NCBI GenBank assembly: GCA_947498455.1
Contig: CANMKK010000008.1
Location: 1-64,000 of the forward strand
Direction: 5' to 3'
From: an uncultured Aquimarina sp.
GTDB lineage: Bacteria; Bacteroidota; Bacteroidia; Flavobacteriales; Flavobacteriaceae
DNA: 64,000 nucleotides
Position 1 is the stretch's first letter, and the number at the start of each line of letters is the position of its first letter. Positions 24,343 through 33,605 of the stretch are shown one piece after another. The notes under the pieces were generated by a model that saw only the letters and a program-made list of their open reading frames with translations, was not told the DNA's origin and did not search any database. The position numbers and the translations under genes are program-made.

Positions 24343-27219
24343 TTATCGTAGTAGTTTTTTATCTAACGATTCCGTTTGCTCCTTAAAATACCATCCATCT
24401 GATAATTTCTGTAAATCTATTTCTAATAATGGATTTACATGATAATTTATGTTCTTTAGTGAATAATGTAAAGATGTAGAAGCATCATTAATGGCGTGAT
24501 TTAATAATGGTAAATTGAATTTATCGATACGCATTTCAGTAACAATATCTGTATAGTTATTCTCTAAAGACATTCTCTTATCTTCGGGGTGAAGATTACC
24601 ATCAATAGTATTAGGTATTTCTACCTTGCTATTTAATGATAATCCTAATCGTTTAATCAGATTAGAGTTTATTTTTAGAGATGCCGTATTTTGAGAGATA
24701 GTTTCAGGACGATTAGCATCTTCTTCTTTAATATACTCTAATAGTGAAACTTGAAAATAATATTGATATCTTGTTTTAGTGTCAGGAATTTGAATTTTAT
24801 ATTCAATAGTTTTTCTTTTTTTTACTGAACCGTCAGTACAGCGAATAAGAAGTTTTTTATTTAGAGGAGTATCACTGATAATAGAAATTGTAACTGGCTC
24901 AAGAGGTAAATAATTAATTTGATCTACAGAGTTGTTGATAAAATTAGTAAGAATATTAGAGCCTCTCCAGGGGGATTTTTTAAATATTGATCGGGCAAAT
25001 AAACCAACCGACACAAACGGTAATGCAATAGTACCTAGTAATGAGGTTGCTACAAATGGAACTTTTAAGAGAATAAATTTCAGATATTTGTTACTTAATA
25101 AGACTCCTTTTATTCTAGTTGCAGATGGGATGAAAAGATGCTGTTCAAGTTCTGTAGCATATTCACTTTCAGAGCTAAAGAAGTCAATCTTATTAATGTT
25201 GTTTATTAGTTGATTTTCTAGTTTTTTGAAGTTATTATTAACAATGAGTGGGGTGTTAGTACGAAAACCTCCTGCATTTGCTTTTAAGGAAAGTAAGGTA
25301 CTTAATTTAGCAAACTCGAAAGCATATTTTCGGGCTTTTAAGGAAGCAAAACCACCAAAAGCTTCTATTTCACTTCCTGGCAGTTCTATTGTATCCAGAT
25401 TTTTGTTGATAGGTAGTATTGCTGTTCTAACTGCATTTTGGTTTTTTCCATCTGTATTTAATGCAAAATCAGCAATGACCTTAAAAACAGTCTGAGCAAA
25501 ACCATTTTGATCTATTTTTTCAATTAGCTTAAGTTCATTGTATACTTGATCAATTTTGGAGATCACTCCATTATCTATTTTTATTTTAAGAGAACTTAAA
25601 TCTTCTCGTTTAATAGCAAGGCAAGCAGTTTGAGGGGCATCTTGCTGCAAACAGCTTTTTCGAATTTCCGACAAGAAATATTCGATAGGATCTCTGGTTC
25701 CTAATGATATGATACCACTCCGAAGATTTTTTGAAATTTTATTAAATGCTGTAGCAATAATTTTTACATTTAAATTATTGCTCATACCTGTATTAGTATC
25801 TAGATATGCGAAAAGAGTATTTCGTAACTCAAAGTTTTCCTTAACATCCATTATTTTATGTTCTTCTTTAATACTACCTTGATTGGTAAGCACACCAAGA
25901 ATACTTGATGTATTGCCAAGAAGTTTGCCTAATTCTTTCTTAAACAAAATTTCCTGACCTGAAGTTTTTATAGGGGAAAAAGCAGATATTTTAAAAGAAT
26001 GGTATTGCTCTTTTCTTACTATAGGATCTACAAATAGTATAAGCCTTTCTTCATTATCTGTAATACGATTAAAATCTTGGAAAGCACCTATTTTAAAAGC
26101 TTCTCGGATGGGTTCGTTATTAAAAGTACCTCCATCGATATATGGGAAGTTAAAACTTTTATAATCAAGAGTATTATTGTTTTCCTCAGCAAAAAAACTA
26201 TTATTTTTAAATTGTTGATCATTACTGGATTTATGTTTTTTAATTTCTTCCTGGATTTCGATGAATGGACTGGGCCAATTGGTATTCGTAAGGTTATCAC
26301 CAAATTCTTGTTGGAATCTTTTAAGAAGTACTGGTTCAAATGCTATGGGAAAAGCCCCACACCCTAATGCTGAGGCAGAAATTGTTGCCCATGCTGCTTT
26401 ATCGGTTATGTTAAAATGAGTTGGGATATTAGGATTATGGGTACTGGAGAATTTTAACCATCTAGTATCCGTTTCTTTTTTCTCTTCTGTTATTGCTGTA
26501 TCATTAAAAACAAAATCGATTACTCTTAATTCTGTATGATTTTCTGATCCGACAGATTTTAAGAGGTTTTTTTTCAACTTGTCTTTGTCCGAATTGTTTT
26601 TATGCAAATCTAATTCTATAGGTAATAAATTAGTAAGGGAGCAAGCAAAAATGACACGATTAGGATCTAAAAGCTCTCTTCTGGAAATATCAATCCCATC
26701 GGATGACATTAAATATTTTTTGGTAAGATCTTCTAAAAGTTTTCTGTCTAATAAAGAAAAAGATTCATTTGGATTAGCAACATAGTTTTTATCAATTTTG
26801 TTACCATATAGTTTTAATGAGTTTACTTCTTCTACCCATAATTTATATTGTATTTTTTGAGCTAATTGAAGTGCTTTTAAGGTTTCGAATTTTTCTTTAA
26901 AGGCATTAGCTTTGTCAATTTCTCCATCGAAATAATCTTTAATTATCTCGTTTAATAAATCTTCTTCGGTAAGAGTCTTATTATATAGCGGCATCATGGA
27001 TCGATAATCAATTAAGCATTTAAGCATAATTGTTAGGGCTATTGCACCTGCACTAGCTCCACTCATTCCGTCTACAATAACTTTTTCATAGCTATTTTGA
27101 TCTTTATCTTTACCGTATAAAACTAATAGTTTTAGTGCCTCTGTTAATGCCGATCCAGAAAAAGAGCCCAAAGAGACTCCTCCTCCCATTGCTAAACAAA
27201 TACGTAGTGTTTTTGCCAT
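24343..27219 (-). CDS. Large patatin-like phospholipase (958 aa)
   Basis: The N terminus has the patatin oxyanion loop (MGGGVSLGSF, 11-20), the nucleophile elbow GASAG with Ser56, and the catalytic Asp in YIDGGTFNNEP (about residue 365-380), so the Ser-Asp dyad is intact. Patatins cleave acyl chains from membrane lipids. The family core is usually ~300 residues. Here large insertions and a long C-terminal extension triple the size, with a hydrophobic stretch near 705-745 that may contact the membrane. There is no signal peptide. It is the last gene of a four-gene minus-strand operon and starts 29 bp after the upstream membrane-protein gene. Confidence 0.85.
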   Translation of the reverse strand: MAKTLRICLAMGGGVSLGSFSGSALTEALKLLVLYGKDKDQNSYEKVIVDGMSGASAGAIALTIMLKCLIDYRSMMPLYNKTLTEEDLLNEIIKDYFDGEIDKANAFKEKFETLKALQLAQKIQYKLWVEEVNSLKLYGNKIDKNYVANPNESFSLLDRKLLEDLTKKYLMSSDGIDISRRELLDPNRVIFACSLTNLLPIELDLHKNNSDKDKLKKNLLKSVGSENHTELRVIDFVFNDTAITEEKKETDTRWLKFSSTHNPNIPTHFNITDKAAWATISASALGCGAFPIAFEPVLLKRFQQEFGDNLTNTNWPSPFIEIQEEIKKHKSSNDQQFKNNSFFAEENNNTLDYKSFNFPYIDGGTFNNEPIREAFKIGAFQDFNRITDNEERLILFVDPIVRKEQYHSFKISAFSPIKTSGQEILFKKELGKLLGNTSSILGVLTNQGSIKEEHKIMDVKENFELRNTLFAYLDTNTGMSNNLNVKIIATAFNKISKNLRSGIISLGTRDPIEYFLSEIRKSCLQQDAPQTACLAIKREDLSSLKIKIDNGVISKIDQVYNELKLIEKIDQNGFAQTVFKVIADFALNTDGKNQNAVRTAILPINKNLDTIELPGSEIEAFGGFASLKARKYAFEFAKLSTLLSLKANAGGFRTNTPLIVNNNFKKLENQLINNINKIDFFSSESEYATELEQHLFIPSATRIKGVLLSNKYLKFILLKVPFVATSLLGTIALPFVSVGLFARSIFKKSPWRGSNILTNFINNSVDQINYLPLEPVTISIISDTPLNKKLLIRCTDGSVKKRKTIEYKIQIPDTKTRYQYYFQVSLLEYIKEEDANRPETISQNTASLKINSNLIKRLGLSLNSKVEIPNTIDGNLHPEDKRMSLENNYTDIVTEMRIDKFNLPLLNHAINDASTSLHYSLKNINYHVNPLLEIDLQKLSDGWYFKEQTESLDKKLLR

Positions 27220-27248
27220 GATTTTTATTTTTTTACGATGTCATACTA

Positions 27249-28127
27249 TCAATCTCTATTCATATATCTTTTACCAAGAGGTTTTTGTTGGGGAGTTGAT
27301 GTAGGATTTATTTGGGGAGAGGGTGTTGTACTATCAGAAGAAGATCCTATAGGAGAATTCTCTGTAGGGATATGTACCGTTTCATCTGATCCGTTAGTTT
27401 TTGGGTCTACAGGTGCAGGGTTAGGAGTAGGAGAAGCTTCATTAGGAGAAATTCCGAATAAAGTGGAAGCGGCAGCTTTTAACCTCTCAGTAAATTCCTG
27501 AGAAGCAAATCCTGATATAATCGCAAGACTCATAAATGAAACCATTCCTTTAAACGTTATATGTTCGTTGTCATATGAAGGGGCGGTTGATGAAATAATT
27601 AAATGAGATATAAAAAATATAAGTAATCCCGATATAGCAGCAGTTAATGGTCTTATAAGGTAGGGTATAAATAAATGATTAGGGAATCCTTTTTCTTCTC
27701 TATAAAATTCGAATACACCCCTTAGGTTAGCGAGAACCCCTCCTAACATACCTGCTAAAAACATGACAACAAGCATGTCCAGAAAATTTACAAGTTCCTT
27801 CTTTTTTAATTCTGATGTTTCAGAAAGATTCGTAGTCGTCTCTTTTTTAGTATTAATACTATCTTGTGACGAAGATAGAAAGCTTTCATTATTTACTAGA
27901 GAACCGGAATCATGATTGGTCAAAACATTAGGAGCAACTGCAACGATATTGGTAGAATCTACGGCATTAGAATTTTCTTTATCTAAAGGAGGAGGAACTA
28001 CTTTCTGTTCTTGTTTTTCTTTAGAAAATGTTTTTTCATAAACTAAATGATTAAAGTAACCATACAGTAGTGTAAGGGAAACTATGGCCAAAGCCACATT
28101 GTAAATAATTGTAACAGTTGGTTTCAT
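27249..28127 (-). CDS. Four-helix membrane protein with Pro/Thr-rich tail, patatin operon
   Basis: I do not recognise the family. There is one membrane helix at about 8-26, a polar Ser/Asn/Val-rich loop to ~108, then helices at about 112-132, 155-178 and 190-208. A low-complexity Pro/Thr/Ser/Asn tail (about 225-292) holds PTPNPAPVDPKT and PQINPTSTPQQ segments. The tail probably spans a compartment or binds a partner. It lies between the outer-membrane-type protein gene (54 bp) and the patatin gene (29 bp), so it is likely cotranscribed and could recruit the phospholipase to the inner membrane (inference). Confidence 0.7.
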   Translation of the reverse strand: MKPTVTIIYNVALAIVSLTLLYGYFNHLVYEKTFSKEKQEQKVVPPPLDKENSNAVDSTNIVAVAPNVLTNHDSGSLVNNESFLSSSQDSINTKKETTTNLSETSELKKKELVNFLDMLVVMFLAGMLGGVLANLRGVFEFYREEKGFPNHLFIPYLIRPLTAAISGLLIFFISHLIISSTAPSYDNEHITFKGMVSFMSLAIISGFASQEFTERLKAAASTLFGISPNEASPTPNPAPVDPKTNGSDETVHIPTENSPIGSSSDSTTPSPQINPTSTPQQKPLGKRYMNRD

Positions 28128-28181
28128 TAGAAAAAGGTTTATTTAGTTAGTTTTTAATCTAATGGGGCTGTTGTATGTTTG

Positions 28182-29225
28182 TTATTTTTTAGCTTGACTA
28201 AAATTCCATTTTATTCCTGGTTTTAATAATACTTCTTCATCACCTGTAATGTTATTTGTTTCTTTTTTTAGAGAAACGAATAATGTAATATTAGGAATAA
28301 GATAGGCTTCTGCATACCCTCCAAAATCAATACTTTTAGTCATGCTATTGTGATATACTTCTCCTGATATAATTACTTTTTGTCCATATTTTCTCAAAGA
28401 AATTCCGCTTACGAGTCCATCATTATCATTCGTTTGTACAATTTGGTCATATCGATACATAACCATGGCATTGACACTTAATCCACTTTTGCCAAGATCA
28501 TACTGACCCGATAACCATGCCTGATGTCGATAGGTTACTATACTATCGGTTTTAAAAGAATTATCTCTTGCCCTTCCTGCAATTGCATACCCCAATGCTA
28601 TGGAACCTCCGGATTTTTCCTGATACCGTCTTTTTGCATTTATATAAGCTTCTGATAATTTTTTATTATCTACTATAGTACCTTGCTCATTATTATTTAA
28701 TGGGCCAGGTTCGGTTGTTTCGTCAGGTATTAGAGCCTGATCGATATCACGACCTAGTTGTTTATCTAATAATACATCTTTGGTATCTATAAGATTTACT
28801 CGTATTCCTCCAGAGAATAATAGATCATCAGGGAAATCCTGAGAATTAATTGTAGCAAAGGATAGTTGTAGATTAGCAAGAAATCGTTTCCACCCACTAT
28901 CTCTATATTCCGTAATATTTTTTAATCTTCCTCCAAAAGCAAAATATGGGTTAAAATCCAAAGCAAGCCCAGGACTAACATCATTTCCGCTTAAAAAATC
29001 ACTGGCTAGATGTGTTACAACTTCTTGTGCTGCACTAGCTCTTAAAATGGTTGTAGGATTTGCATCTAATATTGCGAATGCAGGGCTTTCGGGAATATTA
29101 TAATCAAGTTTAAATTTATAAGCAGGCAGAGAATCATTTGTTATATCTGCTGGTGTCGATTGTGAATTTCCAATAAAAGAAATTAGAGATATTAAAATGA
29201 TAATTATTACTCTGTGTCTTTCCAT
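28182..29225 (-). CDS. Secreted, probably outer-membrane beta-barrel protein, patatin operon
   Basis: A signal peptide (about 1-21, ending GNSQ) is followed by alternating amphipathic strands with aromatic ends (LSFATINSQDF, GSIALGYAIAG, RHQAWLSGQYDLG, NAMVMYRYDQIV, GYAEAYLIPNITLFVSL), ending GIKWNFSQAKK. This looks like a barrel of 12 or more strands; the family is unrecognised. Its start overlaps the preceding gene by 19 bp, so translation is probably coupled. Confidence 0.65.
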   Translation of the reverse strand: MERHRVIIIILISLISFIGNSQSTPADITNDSLPAYKFKLDYNIPESPAFAILDANPTTILRASAAQEVVTHLASDFLSGNDVSPGLALDFNPYFAFGGRLKNITEYRDSGWKRFLANLQLSFATINSQDFPDDLLFSGGIRVNLIDTKDVLLDKQLGRDIDQALIPDETTEPGPLNNNEQGTIVDNKKLSEAYINAKRRYQEKSGGSIALGYAIAGRARDNSFKTDSIVTYRHQAWLSGQYDLGKSGLSVNAMVMYRYDQIVQTNDNDGLVSGISLRKYGQKVIISGEVYHNSMTKSIDFGGYAEAYLIPNITLFVSLKKETNNITGDEEVLLKPGIKWNFSQAKK

Positions 29226-29650
29226 AAGTTTGATGTTGGTAGGTTGTTGTTAATGAGGTGCTTGAATATTACGTGGCTTCCAAAGTTTAATTGTTTTCCA
29301 GTTTCACATTTGGGAACAATTCTGGAGGATAATTTTTTCCAACGGTTTTTTCCATCTTGAGTTACTGTAATAGTAAACTCACCTCGGTCGGCATTGGGAA
29401 TTAGAGAACATGTATTAATGGACCATGCTAGAGAGTCATTTTCTATATCTTTTGGCATTTTAGAAATGGTGAATTCGGCAGTTCCATCATCACCTGTTAC
29501 AATCTGAAATTTCTCTTTCTTATTCCACTTTCCATTTTTAATTTCCCATAGAATAAAAACGGAGCCTAATCGTATACCATTATTCACGGTTACGTTAATT
29601 TTTAGAGCGCTGCCGTTTAAGTCGATTAAGCAATAATTTGATTTTGGCAT
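29207..29650 (-). CDS. Small beta-rich protein of unknown function, first gene of patatin operon
   Basis: A 147-aa soluble protein without signal peptide or membrane segment. It is rich in predicted strands (LKINVTVNNGIRLGSVFILWEI, GEFTITVTQDGK), which suggests a single Ig-like or carbohydrate-module-like sandwich. The family is unrecognised. It is the first gene of the operon and overlaps the barrel gene by 19 bp. Confidence 0.65.
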   Translation of the reverse strand: MPKSNYCLIDLNGSALKINVTVNNGIRLGSVFILWEIKNGKWNKKEKFQIVTGDDGTAEFTISKMPKDIENDSLAWSINTCSLIPNADRGEFTITVTQDGKNRWKKLSSRIVPKCETGKQLNFGSHVIFKHLINNNLPTSNLWKDTE

Positions 29651-29825
29651 GTTACGTACAGATTTATTAGTTTATTACTATTATTTGACCGGATGAATGT
29701 AAGATTTTGGGTAGTGATATTTTAGTGTTCTCAGAAAAAAGCCTATAACATTTTATAAATGCAGCTAACTTTGGTCTTTTTTAATCATAAATTAATGGTT
29801 TTAGAGTTATATACATCAAAAAATC

Positions 29826-30016
29826 TCTTTCATTTAATAGGCAAAAGGTAGATCGAATTACCGACTAAAATTGTTTCTCTTTAGTACATGTTTCAAAATA
29901 AAATGCATTGATAACACTACTTCGACTTAGTTCAGTACAAGTGCTATCCCTGATTTTTCTTTTTCATCTAAATCAAATAACAATTCAATTCAGGTTCCGA
30001 TAATTTTATATAAGAA
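29826..30016. repeat. MITE-like element, copy 1
   Basis: About 190 bp with imperfect terminal inverted repeats (GAATTACCGACTAAAATTGTTTCTC... against ...CAATTCAGGTTCCGATAATTTTATATAAGA). The core TTTCAAAATAAAATGCATTGATAACACTACTTCGACTTAG is shared with copy 2 at about 80% by eye. No ORF. Confidence 0.55.
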
Positions 30017-30136
30017 CTAGTATAAGCTATTTTCAGAATTTAAAGTGCGAAACTAAATTACGGAAAAACTGCAATAATTAATAGGGGTAATAGCCCCTGT
30101 TTTCTATGTTTTTAACCCACATTGTAGAGCTTATCC

Positions 30137-30315
30137 ATTTCTCAAATGGGATTACCGGACAAAATTGTTCCTTTTCAGTAGATGTTTCAAAATAAAATGC
30201 ATCGATAGCGTTACTTCGGCTTAGCTATTAGCACAAGTGTTATCTGAATTTTCTTTTTCTCTTGAACCCAAAAGACAACACAATTCAGCTTCCGGTAATT
30301 TCATTTAAGAGCAGG
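30137..30315. repeat. MITE-like element, copy 2
   Basis: The left end CTCAAATGGGATTACCGGA and right end TTCCGGTAATTTCATTTAAGAG are inverted copies of each other, continuing inward as CAAAATTGTTCCTTTT against AAAAGACAACACAATT. The core resembles copy 1 in the same orientation. No coding capacity; non-autonomous element or relic. Confidence 0.6.
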
Positions 30316-30335
30316 GTTATACGATTTACGCATAA

Positions 30336-30477
30336 AACTTTCGTATGTAGTTCGTGTCTTTTGCCTCAATTTCAGAATAAAAATAGACCGTAGCCTAGCT
30401 ATGCTTAATTTTTCTTCTTCATTGAAACAAAAAAATCTTTATTTTCTTTTCCAGTAAATTCAAACAACAACTGGTAT
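30336..30477. repeat. Degenerate repeat copy sharing the 23.5-kb segment
   Basis: TTTCAGAATAAAAATAGACCGTAGCC resembles the MITE core, and the following ~55 bp from ATTGAAACAAAAAAATC to AACTGGTAT are nearly identical to 23529-23585. The rest of the gap (30478-30781) shows nothing recognisable. Confidence 0.5.
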
Positions 30478-30781
30478 TAATTGCCAAAAGAATAGCGGTG
30501 TAATTGGTAATTGTCCAATAAATAACGATCAATAGCGTATCGAGGACAGGTAAGTTCTTTAGTAAAAATTAATGAAATGGTTGCCTGAAAAACATTTGTC
30601 TTGATAAAATTAATTGTACCGAAGTAGTTTGATCGGTTTTCAGATAGTCTTCGATATTATTTATTTGTTCTTAGACAAAAGGCTTTAACTAATAATGATG
30701 AAACATTTATTTTTTCAGACAACCATACTAATAGTAGTTTAAGAATATAAATAAAAGGGTTTATATATGTTTCCTGAATAA

Positions 30782-31111
30782 TTACCAGCTAGATAACTGA
30801 GGTTCATTATTACCAGGTATTTCTATAAAAATAGTATCTAGTACTTTAGATATAATAACTTCATTTGTGTTAATTATTCTTTCTCTATTGGTTTTTATTT
30901 GGTTTTTTAGTTCCTCCCATTGATCGTTGTTATAAACAACTTTTTCATAGTATGAATTGTTGTTTTGTTTTGAGTATTCTTCTAGTTTTTTATTTTTCTC
31001 ATTGGTCGAAATTTGTTTTTCTACAATATCATTTTTTGATTTGTTGATTTGACCGAATGAGATTTGATAGACGCATACCAAGATGGTAATTAACGAGATT
31101 TTTAATTTCAT
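30782..31111 (-). CDS. Small secreted protein, paralogue of 31445-31816
   Basis: A signal peptide (1-20, ending SFGQ) is followed by a Lys/Asn/Glu-rich region and a helical segment with EELKNQIKTNRERI. The C-terminal block ISKVLDTIFIEIPGNNE ends in SSW. The same block and the terminal SSW recur in the next gene, so the two are duplicates. Function unknown; envelope or extracellular by signal peptide. The terminal Trp conserved in both suggests the C terminus matters. Confidence 0.6.
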   Translation of the reverse strand: MKLKISLITILVCVYQISFGQINKSKNDIVEKQISTNEKNKKLEEYSKQNNNSYYEKVVYNNDQWEELKNQIKTNRERIINTNEVIISKVLDTIFIEIPGNNEPQLSSW

Positions 31112-31385
31112 TTTTTTTTAAATTTTGAGGCGTTGTTAAAGTGAATTATTGTTACTTTTTTATCAAGCGTATATAATCATAATCTGTTTTGTTTTAGTTA
31201 AAATAATTATAAGTATTTGATTTTCAATAGCTAATTTACGAATTGAAAACAATATATACTGGAGGAAGAACAATGCTTTTTTTAGGGTATTTCCCTTGTT
31301 TTTAGTTGTTTACGTTGTTTTTGGGTATAAAAAAGTAAATGTGATGGTCACCCGATGAAATGAAGGAATATTAAGAAAATAAAAA

Positions 31386-31410
31386 AAGGCTGCCTTTTCA
31401 GACAGCCCTT
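31386..31410 (-). terminator. Terminator after the second small secreted gene
   Basis: On the minus strand AAGGGCTG pairs with CAGCCTT around TCTGAAAAGG, followed by seven Us. It lies 34 bp after the stop at 31445. The rest of the 31112-31444 gap is AT-rich and should hold the promoter of the first copy. Confidence 0.75.
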
Positions 31411-31444
31411 AGTGAATAATAATATGTTTGAAATACTTATTTCA

Positions 31445-31816
31445 TTACCAGCTAGAACCTGATATTCTAGATTCATTAGCGACGGGAATTGTCAAATACA
31501 CTGTGTCAATTACTTTCGAAATAAGAATTTTATTTGATTTCGTTAATCTCTCTTTATTTTTTTTAATGGTTTTTTTTGTTTTTTCCCATTCTTGTTCGCT
31601 TAAAAACAAAGTTTCATTTGTAGAATAATCTATATTTTGTTCAGAGGTTGTGATTATAAGCTTATCTATAGACGCAATTTTGTCAGTTTTGTATGCTCCC
31701 TCTTCAATACTAGTATCAATATTTTTTACAGATTCAATACTGTCTTTATAATCTTGGGAAAACGATAAAGCATATACACAAGAAAATGCAATAGTCAATA
31801 CAATTTTTAATCTCAT
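31445..31816 (-). CDS. Small secreted protein, paralogue of 30782-31111
   Basis: A signal peptide (1-20, ending SFSQ) is followed by an acidic middle region and a basic helix EWEKTKKTIKKNKERL. The C-terminal block ISKVIDTVYLTIPVANE ends SSW, matching the downstream paralogue. Each copy appears to be its own transcription unit, since a terminator separates them. I do not recognise the family. Confidence 0.6.
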   Translation of the reverse strand: MRLKIVLTIAFSCVYALSFSQDYKDSIESVKNIDTSIEEGAYKTDKIASIDKLIITTSEQNIDYSTNETLFLSEQEWEKTKKTIKKNKERLTKSNKILISKVIDTVYLTIPVANESRISGSSW

Positions 31817-32005
31817 TTGTATAAATTTTGATTATTTAATCATTGTGATTAAAGGTATTACTAATAGTTACAAAAATGTTAATGTTTTAGTATTCGTAGG
31901 CCAATTTATAGTATTCGATTTTGTTATAATAACTGTTTTGGGCTTGGGTTAATGGTGTTAAGTGTCTGTTTTTTATAAAGTTACGTTAAAAAATGTTTGT
32001 AAAAC

Positions 32006-33262
32006 CTAGATTTGAAAGGTTTTTTTAACAATATCGACATAATCCAGTTTTTCCCAGGTAAAAAGTTCGACTTCTTTTTCTATTTTACCAGAATAAGGGC
32101 TTTCGAAAACCTTAGTTACCAATTTTGATTCTTTTCCCATATGTCCATATGCAGCAGTTTCTCTGTATATCGGATTGCGTAATTTTAGGCGTTCTTCTAT
32201 AGCCGCTGGTCTCATATCAAAAATTTCTGATACTTTCTCAGCAATTTCTCCATCAGTAAGATTTATACTACTTGTTCCATACGTGTCTACAAAAATAGAT
32301 GTAGGCTCTACCACACCAATTGCATAAGATACTTGTACCAACGCTTCACTAGCAACACCTGCAGCAACCAAATTCTTTGCAATGTGTCTAGATGCGTAGG
32401 CTGCAGAACGGTCTACTTTGCTAGGGTCTTTTCCAGAAAAAGCACCACCACCATGAGCACCCTTACCTCCATAAGTATCTACTATAATCTTACGTCCTGT
32501 TAAACCAGTATCCCCATGAGGGCCTCCAATAACGAATTTTCCTGTAGGATTGATATGGTAGGTAATCTGATCATTAAATAATCCCTGTACATATTTCGGA
32601 AGTTGAGAAATAACTCTTGGTATTAAAATAGAAATAATATCATTTTTAATTTTTGCTAACATTACAGCATCATCGATATCAAAATCATCATGTTGGGTTG
32701 ATACTACTATAGCAACAATTCGTTGAGGCACATTGTCATCACTATATTCTATTGTAACCTGACTTTTAGAGTCCGGACGTAAATAAGGAATTTCCGTTCC
32801 CTCGCGCCTTAGTTTGGCCAGTTCAATTAGGATTTTATGAGAGATGTCTAATGCCAATGGCATATAGTTTTCGGTTTCTTTTGTAGCATAACCGAACATC
32901 ATACCTTGATCTCCTGCACCTTGTTCCTCTTTTGTTTCGCGATCTACCCCTTGATTAATATCCTGAGATTGTTCATGAATAAGTGAAATTACACCACAAG
33001 AATCTCCACTAAACTGGTATGCTCCTTTGGTATATCCTATTTCATTAATAACTTCTCTGGCAATGTTTTGTACATCTAAGTAAGTTTTGGATTTAACCTC
33101 CCCGGCAAGAACAACTTGACCAGTAGTTACCAATGTTTCACAGGCGACTTTTGAATCTTTGTCAAAAGCTAAAAAGTTGTCTAATAATGCGTCACTAATT
33201 TGATCTGCTACTTTATCCGGATGCCCTTCAGAAACACTTTCTGAAGTAAATAAATATGCCAT
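32006..33262 (-). CDS. metK: S-adenosylmethionine synthetase
   Basis: Makes SAM from methionine and ATP. The family signatures are [16 protein letters not shown] (residue 14 on), the ATP-binding [12 protein letters not shown], and the P-loop-like [25 protein letters not shown]. Length (418) is normal and the protein is cytoplasmic. A SAM-II riboswitch (33341-33415) lies in its leader, so SAM should repress it. It stands divergent from the SAM-I-controlled methionine operon. Confidence 0.97.
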   Translation of the reverse strand: MAYLFTSESVSEGHPDKVADQISDALLDNFLAFDKDSKVACETLVTTGQVVLAGEVKSKTYLDVQNIAREVINEIGYTKGAYQFSGDSCGVISLIHEQSQDINQGVDRETKEEQGAGDQGMMFGYATKETENYMPLALDISHKILIELAKLRREGTEIPYLRPDSKSQVTIEYSDDNVPQRIVAIVVSTQHDDFDIDDAVMLAKIKNDIISILIPRVISQLPKYVQGLFNDQITYHINPTGKFVIGGPHGDTGLTGRKIIVDTYGGKGAHGGGAFSGKDPSKVDRSAAYASRHIAKNLVAAGVASEALVQVSYAIGVVEPTSIFVDTYGTSSINLTDGEIAEKVSEIFDMRPAAIEERLKLRNPIYRETAAYGHMGKESKLVTKVFESPYSGKIEKEVELFTWEKLDYVDIVKKTFQI

Positions 33263-33340
33263 TTGTGTTAATTTATTAAGAAAGAATAAAGACGGGATTG
33301 CAACAACTAAAACATCAATATTGATGTTGTTTTATCAAAC

Positions 33341-33415
33341 TACTTTAGCATTTTTACTATAATCACTGAAATTTTTCAGTGTATTTTAGGGTTGCAATCG
33401 GTCAAATCTATCCCT
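33341..33415 (-). ncRNA. SAM-II riboswitch upstream of metK
   Basis: Read on the minus strand, AGGG and CCCT close the P1 stem around ATAGATTTGACCGATTGCAA, which matches the SAM-II consensus loop (GAUUUAACCGNAUUGCAA in the known structure). The second conserved element TGCTAAAG follows near the 3' end. An extra perfect hairpin (CACTGAAAAATTTCAGTG) extends the joining region. The metK ATG is 79 nt downstream. A palindrome AACATCAATATTGATGTT (33311-33328) in between may be part of the expression platform. Confidence 0.85.
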
Positions 33416-33429
33416 TCAACTATTTCGCG

Positions 33430-33437
33430 CAAAGGTA
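33430..33437 (-). promoter_or_regulatory. Bacteroidota -7 element for metK (TACCTTTG)
   Basis: TACCTTTG on the minus strand matches the TAnnTTTG consensus of the Bacteroidota primary sigma factor. It ends 15 bp upstream of the SAM-II aptamer, so the transcript would begin just before the riboswitch. Confidence 0.6.
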
Positions 33438-33451
33438 AAAAAAAACTAATT

Positions 33452-33486
33452 AAAGAGTCATAATTAAGATTTAATTATGACTCTTT
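33452..33486. repeat. Perfect 16-bp inverted repeat between metK and the methionine operon
   Basis: AAAGAGTCATAATTAA, a GAT loop, and TTAATTATGACTCTTT pair perfectly. It sits upstream of the metK promoter and upstream of the SAM-I leader. It could isolate the divergent promoters as a bidirectional terminator or bind a dimeric regulator; nothing decides between these. Confidence 0.6.
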
Positions 33487-33605
33487 CAATTAGTGAAGCC
33501 GTTTAGAGGAATAATTCTGGTTTTTATTAAGTTTTTTTTAAAATATTCTTTTAGGTTTGAAAATAATTACTAGTTTTGCCTAAAGTTTCTTATACATAGT
33601 GATAA

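Noticed and set aside
27238-27501. Plus-strand ORF opposite the Pro/Thr-rich tail of the patatin-operon membrane protein
   Set aside because: Glycine/valine-rich complement of the low-complexity tail, no independent evidence.
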